Notes: a model not told the origin generated them from the letters alone. Positions 17,822 to 27,087 are shown, numbered from the stretch's first letter. The stretch is DNA of 64,000 nt from QHXM01 sp032160705 (GCA_032160705.1 JAVHVE010000052.1:1-64000), one strand, 5' to 3'. Program-made: numbers and translations.

Positions 17822-18239
17822 CGATGTGCGTTTGCCCGGACGAGCGGAAACGGGGAAGGAGAGCGCCCGTCGAGCGTCCAGCTTATTGAATCAGGCTAAC
17901 GAGGAAGCCGCGAATATTGATTAAGAACAATTAGCTAATCAGCTACCGGAGGGCCGATTCGACAGATTGCTTTCTCGCTCGTGCAAGCTTTCGGCGGCGT
18001 TCTTACTTCTTCAGGCGGTTGCCTGGCTGTGTCGGGAACTGCAAGCGATGGCCGCGACCAATGCAAGGTATAACTATCACAAAACTGTGTCAAGGTCTGA
18101 GCGTCATAGTGCCGGGGCTGAATGCTCCGTTGAGGTCTTACTGTAGCGGCGGCATCTTGACAGGGTCAACGTGCCATGCCAGCATCCGCACGCTACATTC
18201 ATCCGGGACTTTGCAGTACCATCAAGTGACAGAACGCAA
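17822..18239. other. Intergenic, no recognisable feature
   Basis: About 420 bases lie between the divergent CxxC gene and purD. I see no coding frame with a start signal, tRNA or strong dyad. It probably holds both promoters; AT-rich stretches near 17915-17940 are candidates. Confidence 0.5.
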
Positions 18240-19532
18240 ATGAATATCCTCGTCATTGGTTCGGGCGGGCGAGAGCACGCGCTCCTATGGGCTCTGCACA
18301 AAAGTGCTCGCGGCAGGGTCAGGCTCGTTTGTGCGCCCGGCAACGCAGGCATAGCCCAGATCGCTGAATGTGTAGACATCAACGCCACAGACGTTTCATC
18401 ACTGGCGCGATTCGCGAAAGAGCAGGGGATTGGATTGACCATCGTCGGCAGTGAAGCTCCGCTCGCCGCAGGAGTTGTTGATAAATTCGAGCAGCGCGGT
18501 CTGGCTATCGCAGGCGCGAGCCGCGCTGCCGCACGCCTGGAATCGAGCAAGGCATTCGCTAAAGATTTCATGGCTCGTCATGGTGTGCCGACAGCGCGCT
18601 ACAAAATCGCCAACTCGGTCTCGGAGGCGCAGCGCATTCTCGACAGCGGCGAATTCGGCAGTGAAGATGCTTCGGTTGTGATCAAGGCCGACGGCCTCGC
18701 CGCAGGTAAAGGCGTCGTCGTCGCACGCTCGCGCTCCGAAGCCTCCAGCGCCGTCAATGTTTTGATGGAAGGCGGACTGGTCGAAGCTGCCGCCGCCAAG
18801 CGCATCGTGATTGAAGAAGCCCTCGACGGACGCGAAGCCTCGCTGCTACTTTTTGCGGACGGGCGTGATTACGCTTTGATGCCTGCCGCGCGCGATCACA
18901 AGCGCATCGGCGAGAACGACACGGGGCCGAACACCGGCGGGATGGGAGCGATTACAGACCCTTCAGTGCTGGATGAAGAAACTCTCCGCCGTGTCGTGCG
19001 CGAAGTGGTTGAGCCAACGCTGGCGGGAGCGCAGGCCGAAGGTTTCCCGTTTCGCGGTGTTCTCTTCGTCGGATTGATGTTGACGACGAACGGCCCGCGT
19101 GTACTCGAATACAACGTGCGCTTCGGCGACCCGGAAGCACAGGCTATCCTCGTTCGATTGCAGACTAATTTGATTGACGTGTTCGAGGCGGTTGCTCGTG
19201 GCGGCCTAGGCCGTGTGTCTGTCCAATGGTCAAACGAATCTTCTGCCTGTGTGGTGTTAGCTTCGCGGGGCTACCCTTCGAGACCTGAAACCGGGGCACG
19301 GATTGAAGGCTTGGCGCGCGCCGCGCAGCATGAAGGCGTCAATATCTTTCACGCCGGAACGTCCCGTTCGGCATCAGGCGACTGGCTCACAAACGGCGGA
19401 CGTGTTCTCGGGGTGACAGCCACTGCCCGAACATTAGAAAGCGCGCTTCAACGCTGCTATGTCGCCGTAGACGACATCCGTTGGGACGGCATGCAATACC
19501 GGCGCGACATAGGGAAATTCAGTGGGCAATAG
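18240..19532 (+). CDS. purD: Phosphoribosylamine-glycine ligase
   Basis: GAR synthetase is the second step of de novo purine synthesis (ATP + glycine + phosphoribosylamine). The N-terminal domain begins MNILVIGSGGREHAL. The ATP-grasp loop VIKADGLAAGKGVVVA, the metal-ligand region GVLFVGLMLT...EYNVRFGDPEAQ and the C-terminal domain are all present. At 430 residues it is of normal length. ATG 18240 is the start of the conserved family sequence. The last codons (FSGQ, stop) lie inside the first heptamers of the GGTCAGT palindrome. No other pur gene is in the window. Confidence 0.95.
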   Translation: MNILVIGSGGREHALLWALHKSARGRVRLVCAPGNAGIAQIAECVDINATDVSSLARFAKEQGIGLTIVGSEAPLAAGVVDKFEQRGLAIAGASRAAARLESSKAFAKDFMARHGVPTARYKIANSVSEAQRILDSGEFGSEDASVVIKADGLAAGKGVVVARSRSEASSAVNVLMEGGLVEAAAAKRIVIEEALDGREASLLLFADGRDYALMPAARDHKRIGENDTGPNTGGMGAITDPSVLDEETLRRVVREVVEPTLAGAQAEGFPFRGVLFVGLMLTTNGPRVLEYNVRFGDPEAQAILVRLQTNLIDVFEAVARGGLGRVSVQWSNESSACVVLASRGYPSRPETGARIEGLARAAQHEGVNIFHAGTSRSASGDWLTNGGRVLGVTATARTLESALQRCYVAVDDIRWDGMQYRRDIGKFSGQ

Positions 19533-19660
19533 GCAGTGGTCAGTGGTCAGTGGTCGGTGGTCAGTTAAAGCACTGATGCCGAATCTTGACTCTCAGCTTT
19601 CAAAATTCAAGATGGCCAACACTCCATCACTGACCACCGACCACTGACCACTGACCACTG
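19521..19660. repeat. Heptamer palindrome, GGTCAGT class
   Basis: The left arm is CAGTGGG, CAATAGG, CAGTGGT, CAGTGGT, CAGTGGT, CGGTGGT and so on. The right arm is ACTGACC, ACCGACC, ACTGACC, ACTGACC, ACTG. The arms are separated by about 60 nt. The left arm begins inside the purD coding sequence and contains its stop codon. Confidence 0.9.
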
Positions 19661-19837
19661 TTTCTCTGGCGGCGCGTGCGAGACTCCTGCTATACTCAGG
19701 GCAGAGATTTGAGAAAATGCAACTGTGTCAGGCGAGTCGTCGTACAATAAGGGCGCTATTTTAGGGACGGCTCAGGCGCACCATTGAAGGTTTTGAAAAA
19801 CTCGCTCAACTTGATGAGCTGGAGGTGTTGAGTAAAG

Positions 19838-20614
19838 ATGGGACTCTGGAGCAGATTCAAGCGCTCGTTGCGCGCGATGTTCGGCGGAATCGTCGAGAAG
19901 ACGGAAGACCCCGAACGCATCCTTCAGCAAACGATTCGCGATATGCGTGATCGCGTGCCGGAACTGAACAACTCCGTCGCGCAGGTGATGGCGACCGAGA
20001 AACTTCTCGCCAAGAATAAGGAGCGCCTCGAAACGCAGGTCGTCGAGTTGGACGCGAAGATTAAAGCCTCCGTCAAGATGGGGCGCGACGACATCGCCAC
20101 AGCCTACATCGGCCAGCTTCAGCAGGCGCAGGTTGATCTCCAAAAAACCGGGCAGCAGCTTGAACACGCCACGCTGGCATCGAAGCAGGCGGTCAAGGCG
20201 CGCGACAACTACGTGCTCCAGATGCAGAAGCGCTCGGCTGAAGCCATGCAACTGATTAATCAGTCGAAACAGGCGAAACTGCAAGAGCAACTGGCGCAGA
20301 CCATGGAGACGTTCAATCTCGGCGACGATGCGTCAACCTTTAACGAGATGCGCGAAAGAATTGACCGCCGCGCGGCGGCAGCGGAAGCCAAGATGCAGCT
20401 CGGCGCGGCCAGCGTTGATACGAAGATGCAGGACATTGAGCGCGAAGCGATGGACATGCAGTTGCAGGATAGATTGCTTGAATACAAGCGCGAGATGGGT
20501 CTGCTGCCGAGCGGGAGCGCCGCCAGGCCTGAAGCTCTCCCGGCTCAAGGCGAAACCGGCACAGGCATCAATAGCGACACAATGCTCAAGGAAGGGGCCG
20601 GGAGCAAAGAGTAA
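19838..20614 (+). CDS. pspA: PspA/IM30 family membrane-stress protein
   Basis: The 258-residue, almost entirely helical protein begins with the amphipathic membrane-binding helix MGLWSRFKRSLRAMFG. The family motif EDPERILQQTIRDM follows, then long coiled coils and a short flexible tail. PspA/IM30/ESCRT-III proteins polymerise on the inner membrane to repair it. The next gene encodes a membrane coiled-coil protein 84 bp downstream, probably its partner. No PspF or sigma54 promoter is evident. Confidence 0.88.
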   Translation: MGLWSRFKRSLRAMFGGIVEKTEDPERILQQTIRDMRDRVPELNNSVAQVMATEKLLAKNKERLETQVVELDAKIKASVKMGRDDIATAYIGQLQQAQVDLQKTGQQLEHATLASKQAVKARDNYVLQMQKRSAEAMQLINQSKQAKLQEQLAQTMETFNLGDDASTFNEMRERIDRRAAAAEAKMQLGAASVDTKMQDIEREAMDMQLQDRLLEYKREMGLLPSGSAARPEALPAQGETGTGINSDTMLKEGAGSKE

Positions 20615-20698
20615 ACGTTAAGTTGGGCGACCGTGCTCGCAAAACTAAAATATGCAGAGCGTCATCCCCGGCAGCGATTATTGCTTTCATCAAGGATC

Positions 20699-21538
20699 AT
20701 GGCAGACTTATCCAAGATCAACATTCAATATTTGAAAGAAGCTCTGAAAGAGCCCGTTAATTTCTGGGGGATGGCGGGATTTGCTGTTGCTGCCGCCTAC
20801 ACAGGCTCCATTATTCCACTCGGCGCAGCCCTCGCCACAGAAGGACTTTATTTAGTTACCGTGCCTGCAAGCTCACTCTATCGCCGTTTAGTTGATAAGC
20901 GCCGGAAAGATCAACTGCGTAAGCTGCGCGAGCGGCAGCGCGAGGATTTGATTAAAGGCTTCGACCCGCGCGAGCGCGAGGCCGTCGAGTACCTGCGCTG
21001 GATGAAGAACACCATCTATTCGAACTACCGGAAATTCACCGGCTCGCGTGAGATTCCCACCAACATCCAGAGCCTGGATCAACGCTGGGAAGATTTCGTT
21101 GATCTCCTGGACATTTATCGTCGTCGCAAAAGTCACCTGCGCTCGATCAACCGCCAAGCCGTTCAGAATCAAATGACGCAAGCCGAACGAGCCGTCGAGA
21201 GCGCACCGGACGAGCGTGGCAGGCGCGTCCAGCAGGCTAACGTCGAAATTCTCAAACGACGCATCGCGGCTTTCAATGATCTGGAACGCTCCGTCAAGCT
21301 GGTCGAAGGACAATTGCAGTCCATCGAAAATTTCTTCGGCCTCGTCAACGATCAAGTTGTCACGCTGCCGACACCTGAAAGAGTCTCCTCGCTCGATTTT
21401 GAGCAGCTCTCTGATTCAATCGCCATGACCCGGCAGATTCTCGAAGAGACCTCCGACACCTTCGGCGCGCTCGACAGCCACAACCGCGACCTCGGCAACT
21501 ACGACCTACTTCTGTCTAATACTCCGTCAACGAAATAA
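20699..21538 (+). CDS. Membrane protein with long coiled-coil domain, downstream of pspA
   Basis: The 279-residue protein has a hydrophobic pair near the N-terminus (GMAGFAVAAAYTGSIIPLGAALATEGLYLVTVP), a basic stretch (VDKRRKDQLRKLRERQRED) and about 200 residues of helical coiled coil. ATG 20699 follows AGGA at short distance; the alternative GTG 20633 gives an unlikely leader. It is in the same direction and close behind pspA, so it probably works with PspA at the membrane. The family is unrecognised. Confidence 0.7.
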   Translation: MADLSKINIQYLKEALKEPVNFWGMAGFAVAAAYTGSIIPLGAALATEGLYLVTVPASSLYRRLVDKRRKDQLRKLRERQREDLIKGFDPREREAVEYLRWMKNTIYSNYRKFTGSREIPTNIQSLDQRWEDFVDLLDIYRRRKSHLRSINRQAVQNQMTQAERAVESAPDERGRRVQQANVEILKRRIAAFNDLERSVKLVEGQLQSIENFFGLVNDQVVTLPTPERVSSLDFEQLSDSIAMTRQILEETSDTFGALDSHNRDLGNYDLLLSNTPSTK

Positions 21539-21614
21539 CGTAACGAATGACAAGTGACAGGTGACAAGAGAAAACGAATTCTTTCCCGTCACCTGTCACT
21601 TGTCACCCGTTACG
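21539..21614. repeat. Heptamer palindrome, GTGACAA class, copy 1
   Basis: The left arm GTAACGAATGACAAGTGACAG is matched by CTGTCACTTGTCACCCGTTAC. It begins one base after the stop codon of the plus-strand gene and contains the stop codon of hslO on the minus strand, so both converging reading frames end at it. A second copy lies at 41562-41640. Confidence 0.88.
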
Positions 21615-22521
21615 GCTTTTGCATAATGCTTTCCAGTTCGGCTTCATCAATTCGATAAGTTTCGTTGCAGAAATGACAGGTCATGACCGCGCCTCGATCT
21701 TCACGCAACATGGATTCCAGCTCGGCACGATCAATTGATGAGATCATCGAGAGTGCGCGCTCGTATGAGCAGGAACAGGTAAAGCTCAAGGGCTTTTCAT
21801 CCAGTATCTCAAACCCTATATCTCCAAGCGCCGCGATCAACAAGTCAGCAGGCTGTGAACCTTCACGGATCATAATCGTCGCCTGCGGCATTTGATTGAT
21901 GGCTGCTTCAATCGCGCTAATTATCTTTTCATCTGCGCCCGGCATCATCTGAATCATCAAACCGCCTGCTGCCGCAACGTATGGCGCTGCGGGTTGAAGA
22001 TGAACGCCGAGCATCACGGCTGAGGGAATCTGCTCAGACTTCGTCAGGTAATAAGCGAAGTCTTCTGCAATCTCTCCTGAGACGAGTGGGACAGAGCCGC
22101 GATACGGCTCACGATAAAGACCTACGTCGTAGCCAGACTCACTCGTCACATAAAACATCCCGTTGCCGACGACCCCTCGAACATCGAACTTGCCTTTCTC
22201 GTTGTACGGCGCATGAGCTTCAGGATTTCGCACATACCCGCGCACCTGTCCATGCGCGTTCGCTTCCGCTGTGATGCCACCGATTGGTCCATCGCTGACG
22301 ATCTGCACGGTCAAGCGATCAAGTTCTTTCAAACTCGATGCCAACAGCAATGTGCCGGTCAACGTGCGTCCAAGAGCGGCAGCAACAGTGGGCCAGAGGT
22401 CATGTCTCCGCGCAGCTTCCGCGACAAGATTCGTTGTCACCGCTGCCATGCAACGAATAGTTCCATCAGCCGCTGTTCCATGAATCAATGTATCCTGATC
22501 TAATTCTTTTCTGTTTTCCAA
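21610..22521 (-). CDS. hslO: Hsp33 redox-regulated chaperone
   Basis: Cytoplasmic holdase chaperone activated by oxidative unfolding. The family core is present: DTLIHGTAADGTIRCMAAVTTN, then GRTLTGTLLLASSLK, then ITAEANAHGQVRGYV. The C-terminal zinc switch is also seen (CSCSYERAL...VMTCHFCNETY), with four conserved cysteines in a CxC...CxxC pattern. Length of 303 is normal. The start at 22521 is a TTG with GGGAG very close, so the exact N-terminus is uncertain. The stop codon lies in the adjacent palindrome. Confidence 0.93.
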   Translation of the reverse strand: MENRKELDQDTLIHGTAADGTIRCMAAVTTNLVAEAARRHDLWPTVAAALGRTLTGTLLLASSLKELDRLTVQIVSDGPIGGITAEANAHGQVRGYVRNPEAHAPYNEKGKFDVRGVVGNGMFYVTSESGYDVGLYREPYRGSVPLVSGEIAEDFAYYLTKSEQIPSAVMLGVHLQPAAPYVAAAGGLMIQMMPGADEKIISAIEAAINQMPQATIMIREGSQPADLLIAALGDIGFEILDEKPLSFTCSCSYERALSMISSIDRAELESMLREDRGAVMTCHFCNETYRIDEAELESIMQKP

Positions 22522-22789
22522 ACTCCCTTGCTCGACTTTCTTTTCGCTCAGAAGCGAACTTAAAATCTAAAAAATGAGGCCACAATTATTGTGCCTTCCA
22601 TGCCGGTAATCCGACAAGTCCTGCCCCTCTCCGCCTCCGTATTCCCGGAAGGCAAGGGGGAGGTAGATAAGCACTTGTTGGGCGCTGTTCGTGACGCTAT
22701 TTCGATGCTGAAAAAGGGCTTTTAGATGTTGAGGTAATTCCTTAGCTTACACACTCTATTGCACTGAAAAAAAAGATAGCCACAATATA

Positions 22790-22818
22790 TTGACATCCCC
22801 TGGATAAAAATGTATAGT
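22790..22818 (+). promoter_or_regulatory. Near-consensus sigma70 promoter of nrdJ
   Basis: TTGACA at 22790-22795, a 17-bp spacer, and TATAGT at 22813-22818. The expected start is near 22825, leaving about 200 nt of leader before nrdJ. Confidence 0.8.
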
Positions 22819-22824
22819 GCGCTC

Positions 22825-23028
22825 CGCTTGGGTCGAGGAGGGTAAAAAGTGGAGCGACGGAGACTCCCGAAACCGCGCTCTACGTGGGCTTTTATCGCTT
22901 CGAATTAGGCCAACCGCAGTATCCGAATCATAATCTTGAGTCGAGCGGCACGTCATCAATTCCCCGTGCCGAATCTTTTTTGGACAAGAGCCTCGCGTAC
23001 CTGGCAGGGCGCGGGAAAGGCATAGCAA
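22825..23028 (+). promoter_or_regulatory. Long structured nrdJ leader, candidate riboswitch or attenuator
   Basis: The leader has an 8-bp stem GTGGAGCG / CGCTCTAC around 22850-22885. CTTGGGTCGAG and CTTGAGTCGAG are near-identical direct repeats about 107 nt apart. A terminator hairpin with a T run lies at 22946-22981. No canonical cobalamin-riboswitch B12 box is visible. The function is inferred from layout only. Confidence 0.5.
22946..22981 (+). terminator. Intrinsic terminator inside the nrdJ leader
   Basis: CGGCACG and CGTGCCG arms surround a 12-nt loop and are followed by AATCTTTTTT. It lies 47 bp before the nrdJ start codon, as expected of a premature terminator controlled by an upstream aptamer. 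Confidence 0.65.
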
Positions 23029-25578
23029 ATGAGCACGGTAGTTGACCCGAACACCCCCGATCAGAATTTAGCAGCCGCCGCCGCAGCCCCCGCGAAGCAG
23101 CGCCAGAGCCAACCCCTCGGTTTGAATGCGCGGCGTGTTGTCAGCAAGCGCTACTCACTGAAGGATGCTCAGGGACAGCCCATTGAGGAATGGCCGGATA
23201 TTGTGAGACGAGTTGTCGGGCACGTCTCGGTTGCCGAGACAGACCCGCAGCAACGCGATGAATTCTACTCTGCAATGACGCGGATTATGCTTGACCGCGA
23301 GTTTATCCCCAACACTCCGTGCCTGGTGAATGCAGGCAAATCAACCGGGCAACTAGCGGCGTGCTTCGTTCTTCAAGTGCCGGACTCGATTTCAGGAATC
23401 ATGGAGCATGCGAAGGCCGCTGCGACGATTCATCAAACAGGCGGCGGAACGGGAATGACATATGAGTTCCTGCGACCAGCCGGGGCAATGGTGAGCACAA
23501 CGCGCGGCGTCGCATCGGGGCCGGTCTCCTTTATGAACATCGTCAACCAGGTGACGGATGTTGTGAAGCAGGGAGGGGTTCGTCGCGGCGCGAATATGGG
23601 AATGATGCGTGTCACACATCCTGACGTTTTACGTTTCATTCACGCAAAGAACGACCAGCATTCATTGACCAACTTCAATATCTCCGTCAACGTCACGGAT
23701 AAATTTCTCGAAGCAGTAGATGGCCATGAATGGTTTCAGCTTGAATTCGACGGCAAACCCTGGACTGATCCGATCTACGACCCTGTGGTCGGCGGAGATT
23801 ACAGTGTCTATCGCCGTCCTGACGGCTCGACTGTGACATTCCGCGATAAAGCTACCTACGAGGCTGCCGACCTTTTAAATTGTGTGAAGGAAGAGCCGCC
23901 ACGTCCCGGAATGGTCTACGCGCCGGACATCTGGAATCGCATCGTCGCTTCGGCACACAAATATGCCGAGCCTGGTGTGGCGTTTATTGATGAAGTGAAT
24001 CGGCACAACCACATGATGAAATCCATGGGGCCGATCTATTCGTGCAATCCCTGTGGGGAGCAGTTTCTGCACTTCTCCAACTCGTGCAACCTGGGATCAA
24101 TTGATCTGGCGAAGTTCTACGATCCTGAGAACCGCATTGACTGGGAGCGCCTGCGTGAGGCCACGCACCTGAGCACCAGATTTTTGGATAACGTGATTGA
24201 CACATGCACCTGGCCTTTGCCGGAGATCGAAGACACTGTGAAGCGGACGCGTCCCGTGGGCTTGGGCATCATGGGTTTTGCAGACCTTTGTCTGAGTCTC
24301 AAGATTACTTACGGCTCGCCGCAGTCCATTGATCTGATGGACGAGGTGATGGGCTTTGTGCGTCGTGAAGCCTGGATGGAATCTTTGCGACTCGGAGCAG
24401 AGCGCGGAGTCTTTCCAGAGCTTGAGCCGAACAAGGAAGCGTACGCCGACTTTATCTACAACCAGATCGGCATTCCGGGCGACATTCCGCTCACTCCGCG
24501 CAACTACGAAGTGACGACCATTGCGCCGACGGGAACGATCTCGCTCGTCGCGGAGACTTCATCCGGCGTTGAGCCGAATTTCTCCTGGGCATATGTGCGC
24601 CAGGATACGCTCGGAACGCGCACTTACGTTCACTCTCTCGCAGCCCACGCTCTCGGAATGGAGGTTGACCAGACGGATCAAGAGTCAATCAAGGCGGCAG
24701 CAGCCCATGTCGTCGAACACGAGCATGAGCTGCCCGGTTATTTCATCTCCGCAATGTCAATCAGCGCGCAGCAGCATGTGTATGTTCTGGCTGCCGCCCA
24801 GCGCAACGTTGATAACTCTGTCTCGAAGACCTGTAACGGAGCTGTCAACGATACTGTGGAATCGGTGGATGAGCTGTATCGTCTCGCGCGGCAACTCGGC
24901 TGCAAGGCCGTCAGTTATTACCGCGACGGCTCGCGCGAGAATCAGGTTTTGACTTCGATGAAGCAGGAAGAGAAGAGCGAACTGGCCTGCAACCCGGAAG
25001 CGATGGCGGAAGTATTGGACGAACCGCCGGCGAGCCATGCCGATGCTGCACACATCACTCCTGTTAGCGTTGCCAAAGAAAAGGATGAGACGGCAATTCG
25101 TGTTGAGCGTCCGCGCGAGCTGCGCGGCGCGACGTGGCAGATACCGTTCGACGGGCAGAATCTATACGTCACGGTCAATCACGACGACTCGATGATTCAG
25201 GAAGTCTTTGCGACGGGGCCAATTTCTGGCGGCGTGGGATTGCTTGCCTCCAAGATGCTGCGGGGGGGGTTCGATGCCGCAGAAGTCGCGCACAGTCTGA
25301 ACAAGGTGACGGGCACGCATTCCGTCTGGTTCAACGAGCGGCTGTTGACTTCGCCGGAACAGGCTGTGGCCGAGTGCATTATGCTGACCAATCGTCGCCT
25401 GAAGGGGCAGCCGGATTCGGCTCGCGCCGCAGGTAAAGCTCAAGCCAGCCCGGCACTCAATGCTTCCGGCAGCACGATGTCAAACATGATCGGCATCTGT
25501 CCCGAATGTCACGGACAGTTGGAACACGCGAGCGGCTGCGATTCCTGCCGGGACTGCGGCTACTCCAAGTGTAAATAA
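23029..25578 (+). CDS. nrdJ: Adenosylcobalamin-dependent (class II) ribonucleotide reductase
   Basis: Reduces ribonucleotides to deoxyribonucleotides using AdoCbl as radical source. The 849-residue protein shows family blocks IPNTPCLVNAGKSTGQLAAC, HQTGGGTGMTYEFLRP, VKQGGVRRGANMGMM, the active-site loop CNPCGEQ with SNSCNLGS, and APTGTISLVAETSSGVEP. A C-terminal zinc-binding tail has several cysteines (CPECHGQL...CDSCRDCGYSKCK) like those of other NrdJ proteins, where it re-reduces the active site. It is transcribed alone, with a 200-nt leader and a terminator behind. Confidence 0.96.
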   Translation: MSTVVDPNTPDQNLAAAAAAPAKQRQSQPLGLNARRVVSKRYSLKDAQGQPIEEWPDIVRRVVGHVSVAETDPQQRDEFYSAMTRIMLDREFIPNTPCLVNAGKSTGQLAACFVLQVPDSISGIMEHAKAAATIHQTGGGTGMTYEFLRPAGAMVSTTRGVASGPVSFMNIVNQVTDVVKQGGVRRGANMGMMRVTHPDVLRFIHAKNDQHSLTNFNISVNVTDKFLEAVDGHEWFQLEFDGKPWTDPIYDPVVGGDYSVYRRPDGSTVTFRDKATYEAADLLNCVKEEPPRPGMVYAPDIWNRIVASAHKYAEPGVAFIDEVNRHNHMMKSMGPIYSCNPCGEQFLHFSNSCNLGSIDLAKFYDPENRIDWERLREATHLSTRFLDNVIDTCTWPLPEIEDTVKRTRPVGLGIMGFADLCLSLKITYGSPQSIDLMDEVMGFVRREAWMESLRLGAERGVFPELEPNKEAYADFIYNQIGIPGDIPLTPRNYEVTTIAPTGTISLVAETSSGVEPNFSWAYVRQDTLGTRTYVHSLAAHALGMEVDQTDQESIKAAAAHVVEHEHELPGYFISAMSISAQQHVYVLAAAQRNVDNSVSKTCNGAVNDTVESVDELYRLARQLGCKAVSYYRDGSRENQVLTSMKQEEKSELACNPEAMAEVLDEPPASHADAAHITPVSVAKEKDETAIRVERPRELRGATWQIPFDGQNLYVTVNHDDSMIQEVFATGPISGGVGLLASKMLRGGFDAAEVAHSLNKVTGTHSVWFNERLLTSPEQAVAECIMLTNRRLKGQPDSARAAGKAQASPALNASGSTMSNMIGICPECHGQLEHASGCDSCRDCGYSKCK

Positions 25579-25604
25579 CCAATTCGTTGTCCGAAGACAA
25601 AGAG

Positions 25605-25645
25605 AAAGCGTGGTCTGTGAGCGAGAAACAGGCCACGCTTTTGAA
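25605..25645 (+). terminator. Intrinsic terminator of nrdJ
   Basis: AAAGCGTGG and CCACGCTTT arms surround a loop of about 19 nt and are followed by TTTGAATTTT. Confidence 0.75.
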
Positions 25646-25715
25646 TTTTCAGCTTTAATAAACGGGGCGCTACTTCGATTGAAGCTTGAGCTTATTAAAG
25701 CGGTGAACTTCTCGC

Positions 25716-25744
25716 TTGCGTGCGGTAGCCCGTGAGTGTACTAT
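25716..25744 (+). promoter_or_regulatory. Possible sigma70 promoter
   Basis: TTGCGT at 25716 and TACTAT at 25739 with a 17-bp spacer, about 50 bp before the unknown protein gene. Confidence 0.4.
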
Positions 25745-25794
25745 GCGCGCGCATTCGCTTGAGCAATCAGAATTCAACTAACAAGGGACAAAAG

Positions 25795-26262
25795 ATGCTT
25801 GTAGAGTGCGTGGCGCGCCCGGAACTCCAAGCGCCGGTTCTTGAGCTAATCCGCAGGGTCTCAACCGAGCACGCGGGCGGCAAATTTGCTATCCCGCTGG
25901 CCGAGATGTTTGAGGCGTTCGGTTTGTCTCTGGAAAAAACAGAATGGAAGAAACTGCGCGGGCGCGGGGATGTTCGATTCTCCCCGCTCGGCGCGTCGCA
26001 CGGAGAGTTCGGCAACAAGGGGAGAAAGCAGGAACTTACTACCGGCGAGGGCTTGACCCTGATCGTTCCTGAGACGCTCTCCGGCACTTACGTGACCACC
26101 AGGACTTCTTTGACATTGAAGTTCGCGGAAGGTTCTGCCTTGCGCGGCTGCAAGCGCATCTTCGTCCTGATTTGTCAGGACATCATCAAGATTGACGCTG
26201 ATGAGCACAAGCTGTACATAGATTTGCCTGGCGAAAAGTACGATCTCTGCTTCATCTTTTGA
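25795..26262 (+). CDS. Unknown 155-residue protein
   Basis: ATG 25795 lies 8 nt behind AAGGGA, which fits better than the 25732 start. The N-terminal half is helical (ELQAPVLELIRRVSTEH). The C-terminal half is beta-rich and ends in a hydrophobic YDLCFIF. A middle segment (RGRGDVRFSPLGASHGEF) is glycine- and charge-rich. No signal peptide or TM segment is present. It begins a run of four short same-strand genes of unknown function. Confidence 0.6.
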   Translation: MLVECVARPELQAPVLELIRRVSTEHAGGKFAIPLAEMFEAFGLSLEKTEWKKLRGRGDVRFSPLGASHGEFGNKGRKQELTTGEGLTLIVPETLSGTYVTTRTSLTLKFAEGSALRGCKRIFVLICQDIIKIDADEHKLYIDLPGEKYDLCFIF

Positions 26263-26334
26263 AGTCCCTGCGCTGCGCGACCCGACGGTCTGCGGTGAGC
26301 AAAGCGTCCGTTTCTCACCCTCGCCTTAGTTGCT

Positions 26335-26769
26335 ATGTCGCCTGACTGGGAATTACATGAGACCAGCACGCATCAGGATCATGTCATCGCTCACGTCATT
26401 GGCACGACGGTGCTGGGATATTTTGAGTTTGACCAGGCTGCGCACTTGGTCTTGGACATAGGTTTCATCTGGACGATCTTTGTTGACGGCGAGATGGGGC
26501 TCGTCCCGCAGACGATGGCGATTTCAGAACTTGAATTGGACGCGGATGCCAAAACGGAGTTGCGCGCCGAGGTAGATGCGCTGCACGATAATGGCTCAGA
26601 CGCGAAGGGGCTGACGCGCGTCACGCCCGCTCCTATGGGCTGTCTGATTACCGATGTCAGTTTCCACGCGCACGAGAGCAATCGTCGTCTTTTGATTACA
26701 GGCGAAGAAGCAAGCCTCGTCATCAATACCTCGTTGCTGACAGGCGAGATTCACGTCGCGCCTATGTGA
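26335..26769 (+). CDS. Unknown 144-residue cytoplasmic protein
   Basis: Acidic, mixed alpha/beta protein with no TM segment. Notable pieces are AHVIGTTVLGYFEFDQAAH, an acidic helix (ELELDADAKTELRAEVDAL) and a terminal beta strand pair (RLLITGEEASLVINTSLLTG). No family is recognised. Spacing of 72 bp from the upstream unknown gene allows cotranscription. Confidence 0.6.
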   Translation: MSPDWELHETSTHQDHVIAHVIGTTVLGYFEFDQAAHLVLDIGFIWTIFVDGEMGLVPQTMAISELELDADAKTELRAEVDALHDNGSDAKGLTRVTPAPMGCLITDVSFHAHESNRRLLITGEEASLVINTSLLTGEIHVAPM

Positions 26770-26796
26770 AATGTAAATAATGCTCGAATAGAAGCA

Positions 26797-27087
26797 ATGC
26801 GGATTTATCTTCTAAGAAGGAACTACGGCTTCATGCTGACGCTACATAAAATTATAGAAGGTTGGTTCGGCTTCGGAATTTATCAGGTTGGCTGCGCGAC
26901 AGCCATAACACGATTCGACGCCTCATCGGAAGAAGCGACAGAGCCCGATGATGGAGACGCTCCGCTTGATGATGCGGCTCGAAGCGAGCGCGAGTATGTA
27001 CGGCAGCGTTTGCGCGAAGAATTGAAGCGCGAGCCGACCGAAGTTGAGCTGGACGAATGGCTGCGCCAGCACACGGAAGGATATTAG
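26797..27087 (+). CDS. Unknown small acidic protein
   Basis: The 96-residue protein has a hydrophobic N-terminal part (LTLHKIIEGWFGFGIYQVG), an acidic linker (EEATEPDDGDAPLDD) and a helix with repeated charged residues (REYVRQRLREELKREPTEVE). A second start at 26833 follows AAGGAA and may be the true one. No family is recognised. Confidence 0.5.
   Translation: MRIYLLRRNYGFMLTLHKIIEGWFGFGIYQVGCATAITRFDASSEEATEPDDGDAPLDDAARSEREYVRQRLREELKREPTEVELDEWLRQHTEGY

Noticed and set aside
22825..23028. Cobalamin riboswitch upstream of nrdJ
   Set aside because: The expected B12 box and the conserved core segments are not visible, so I report a leader of unknown class.
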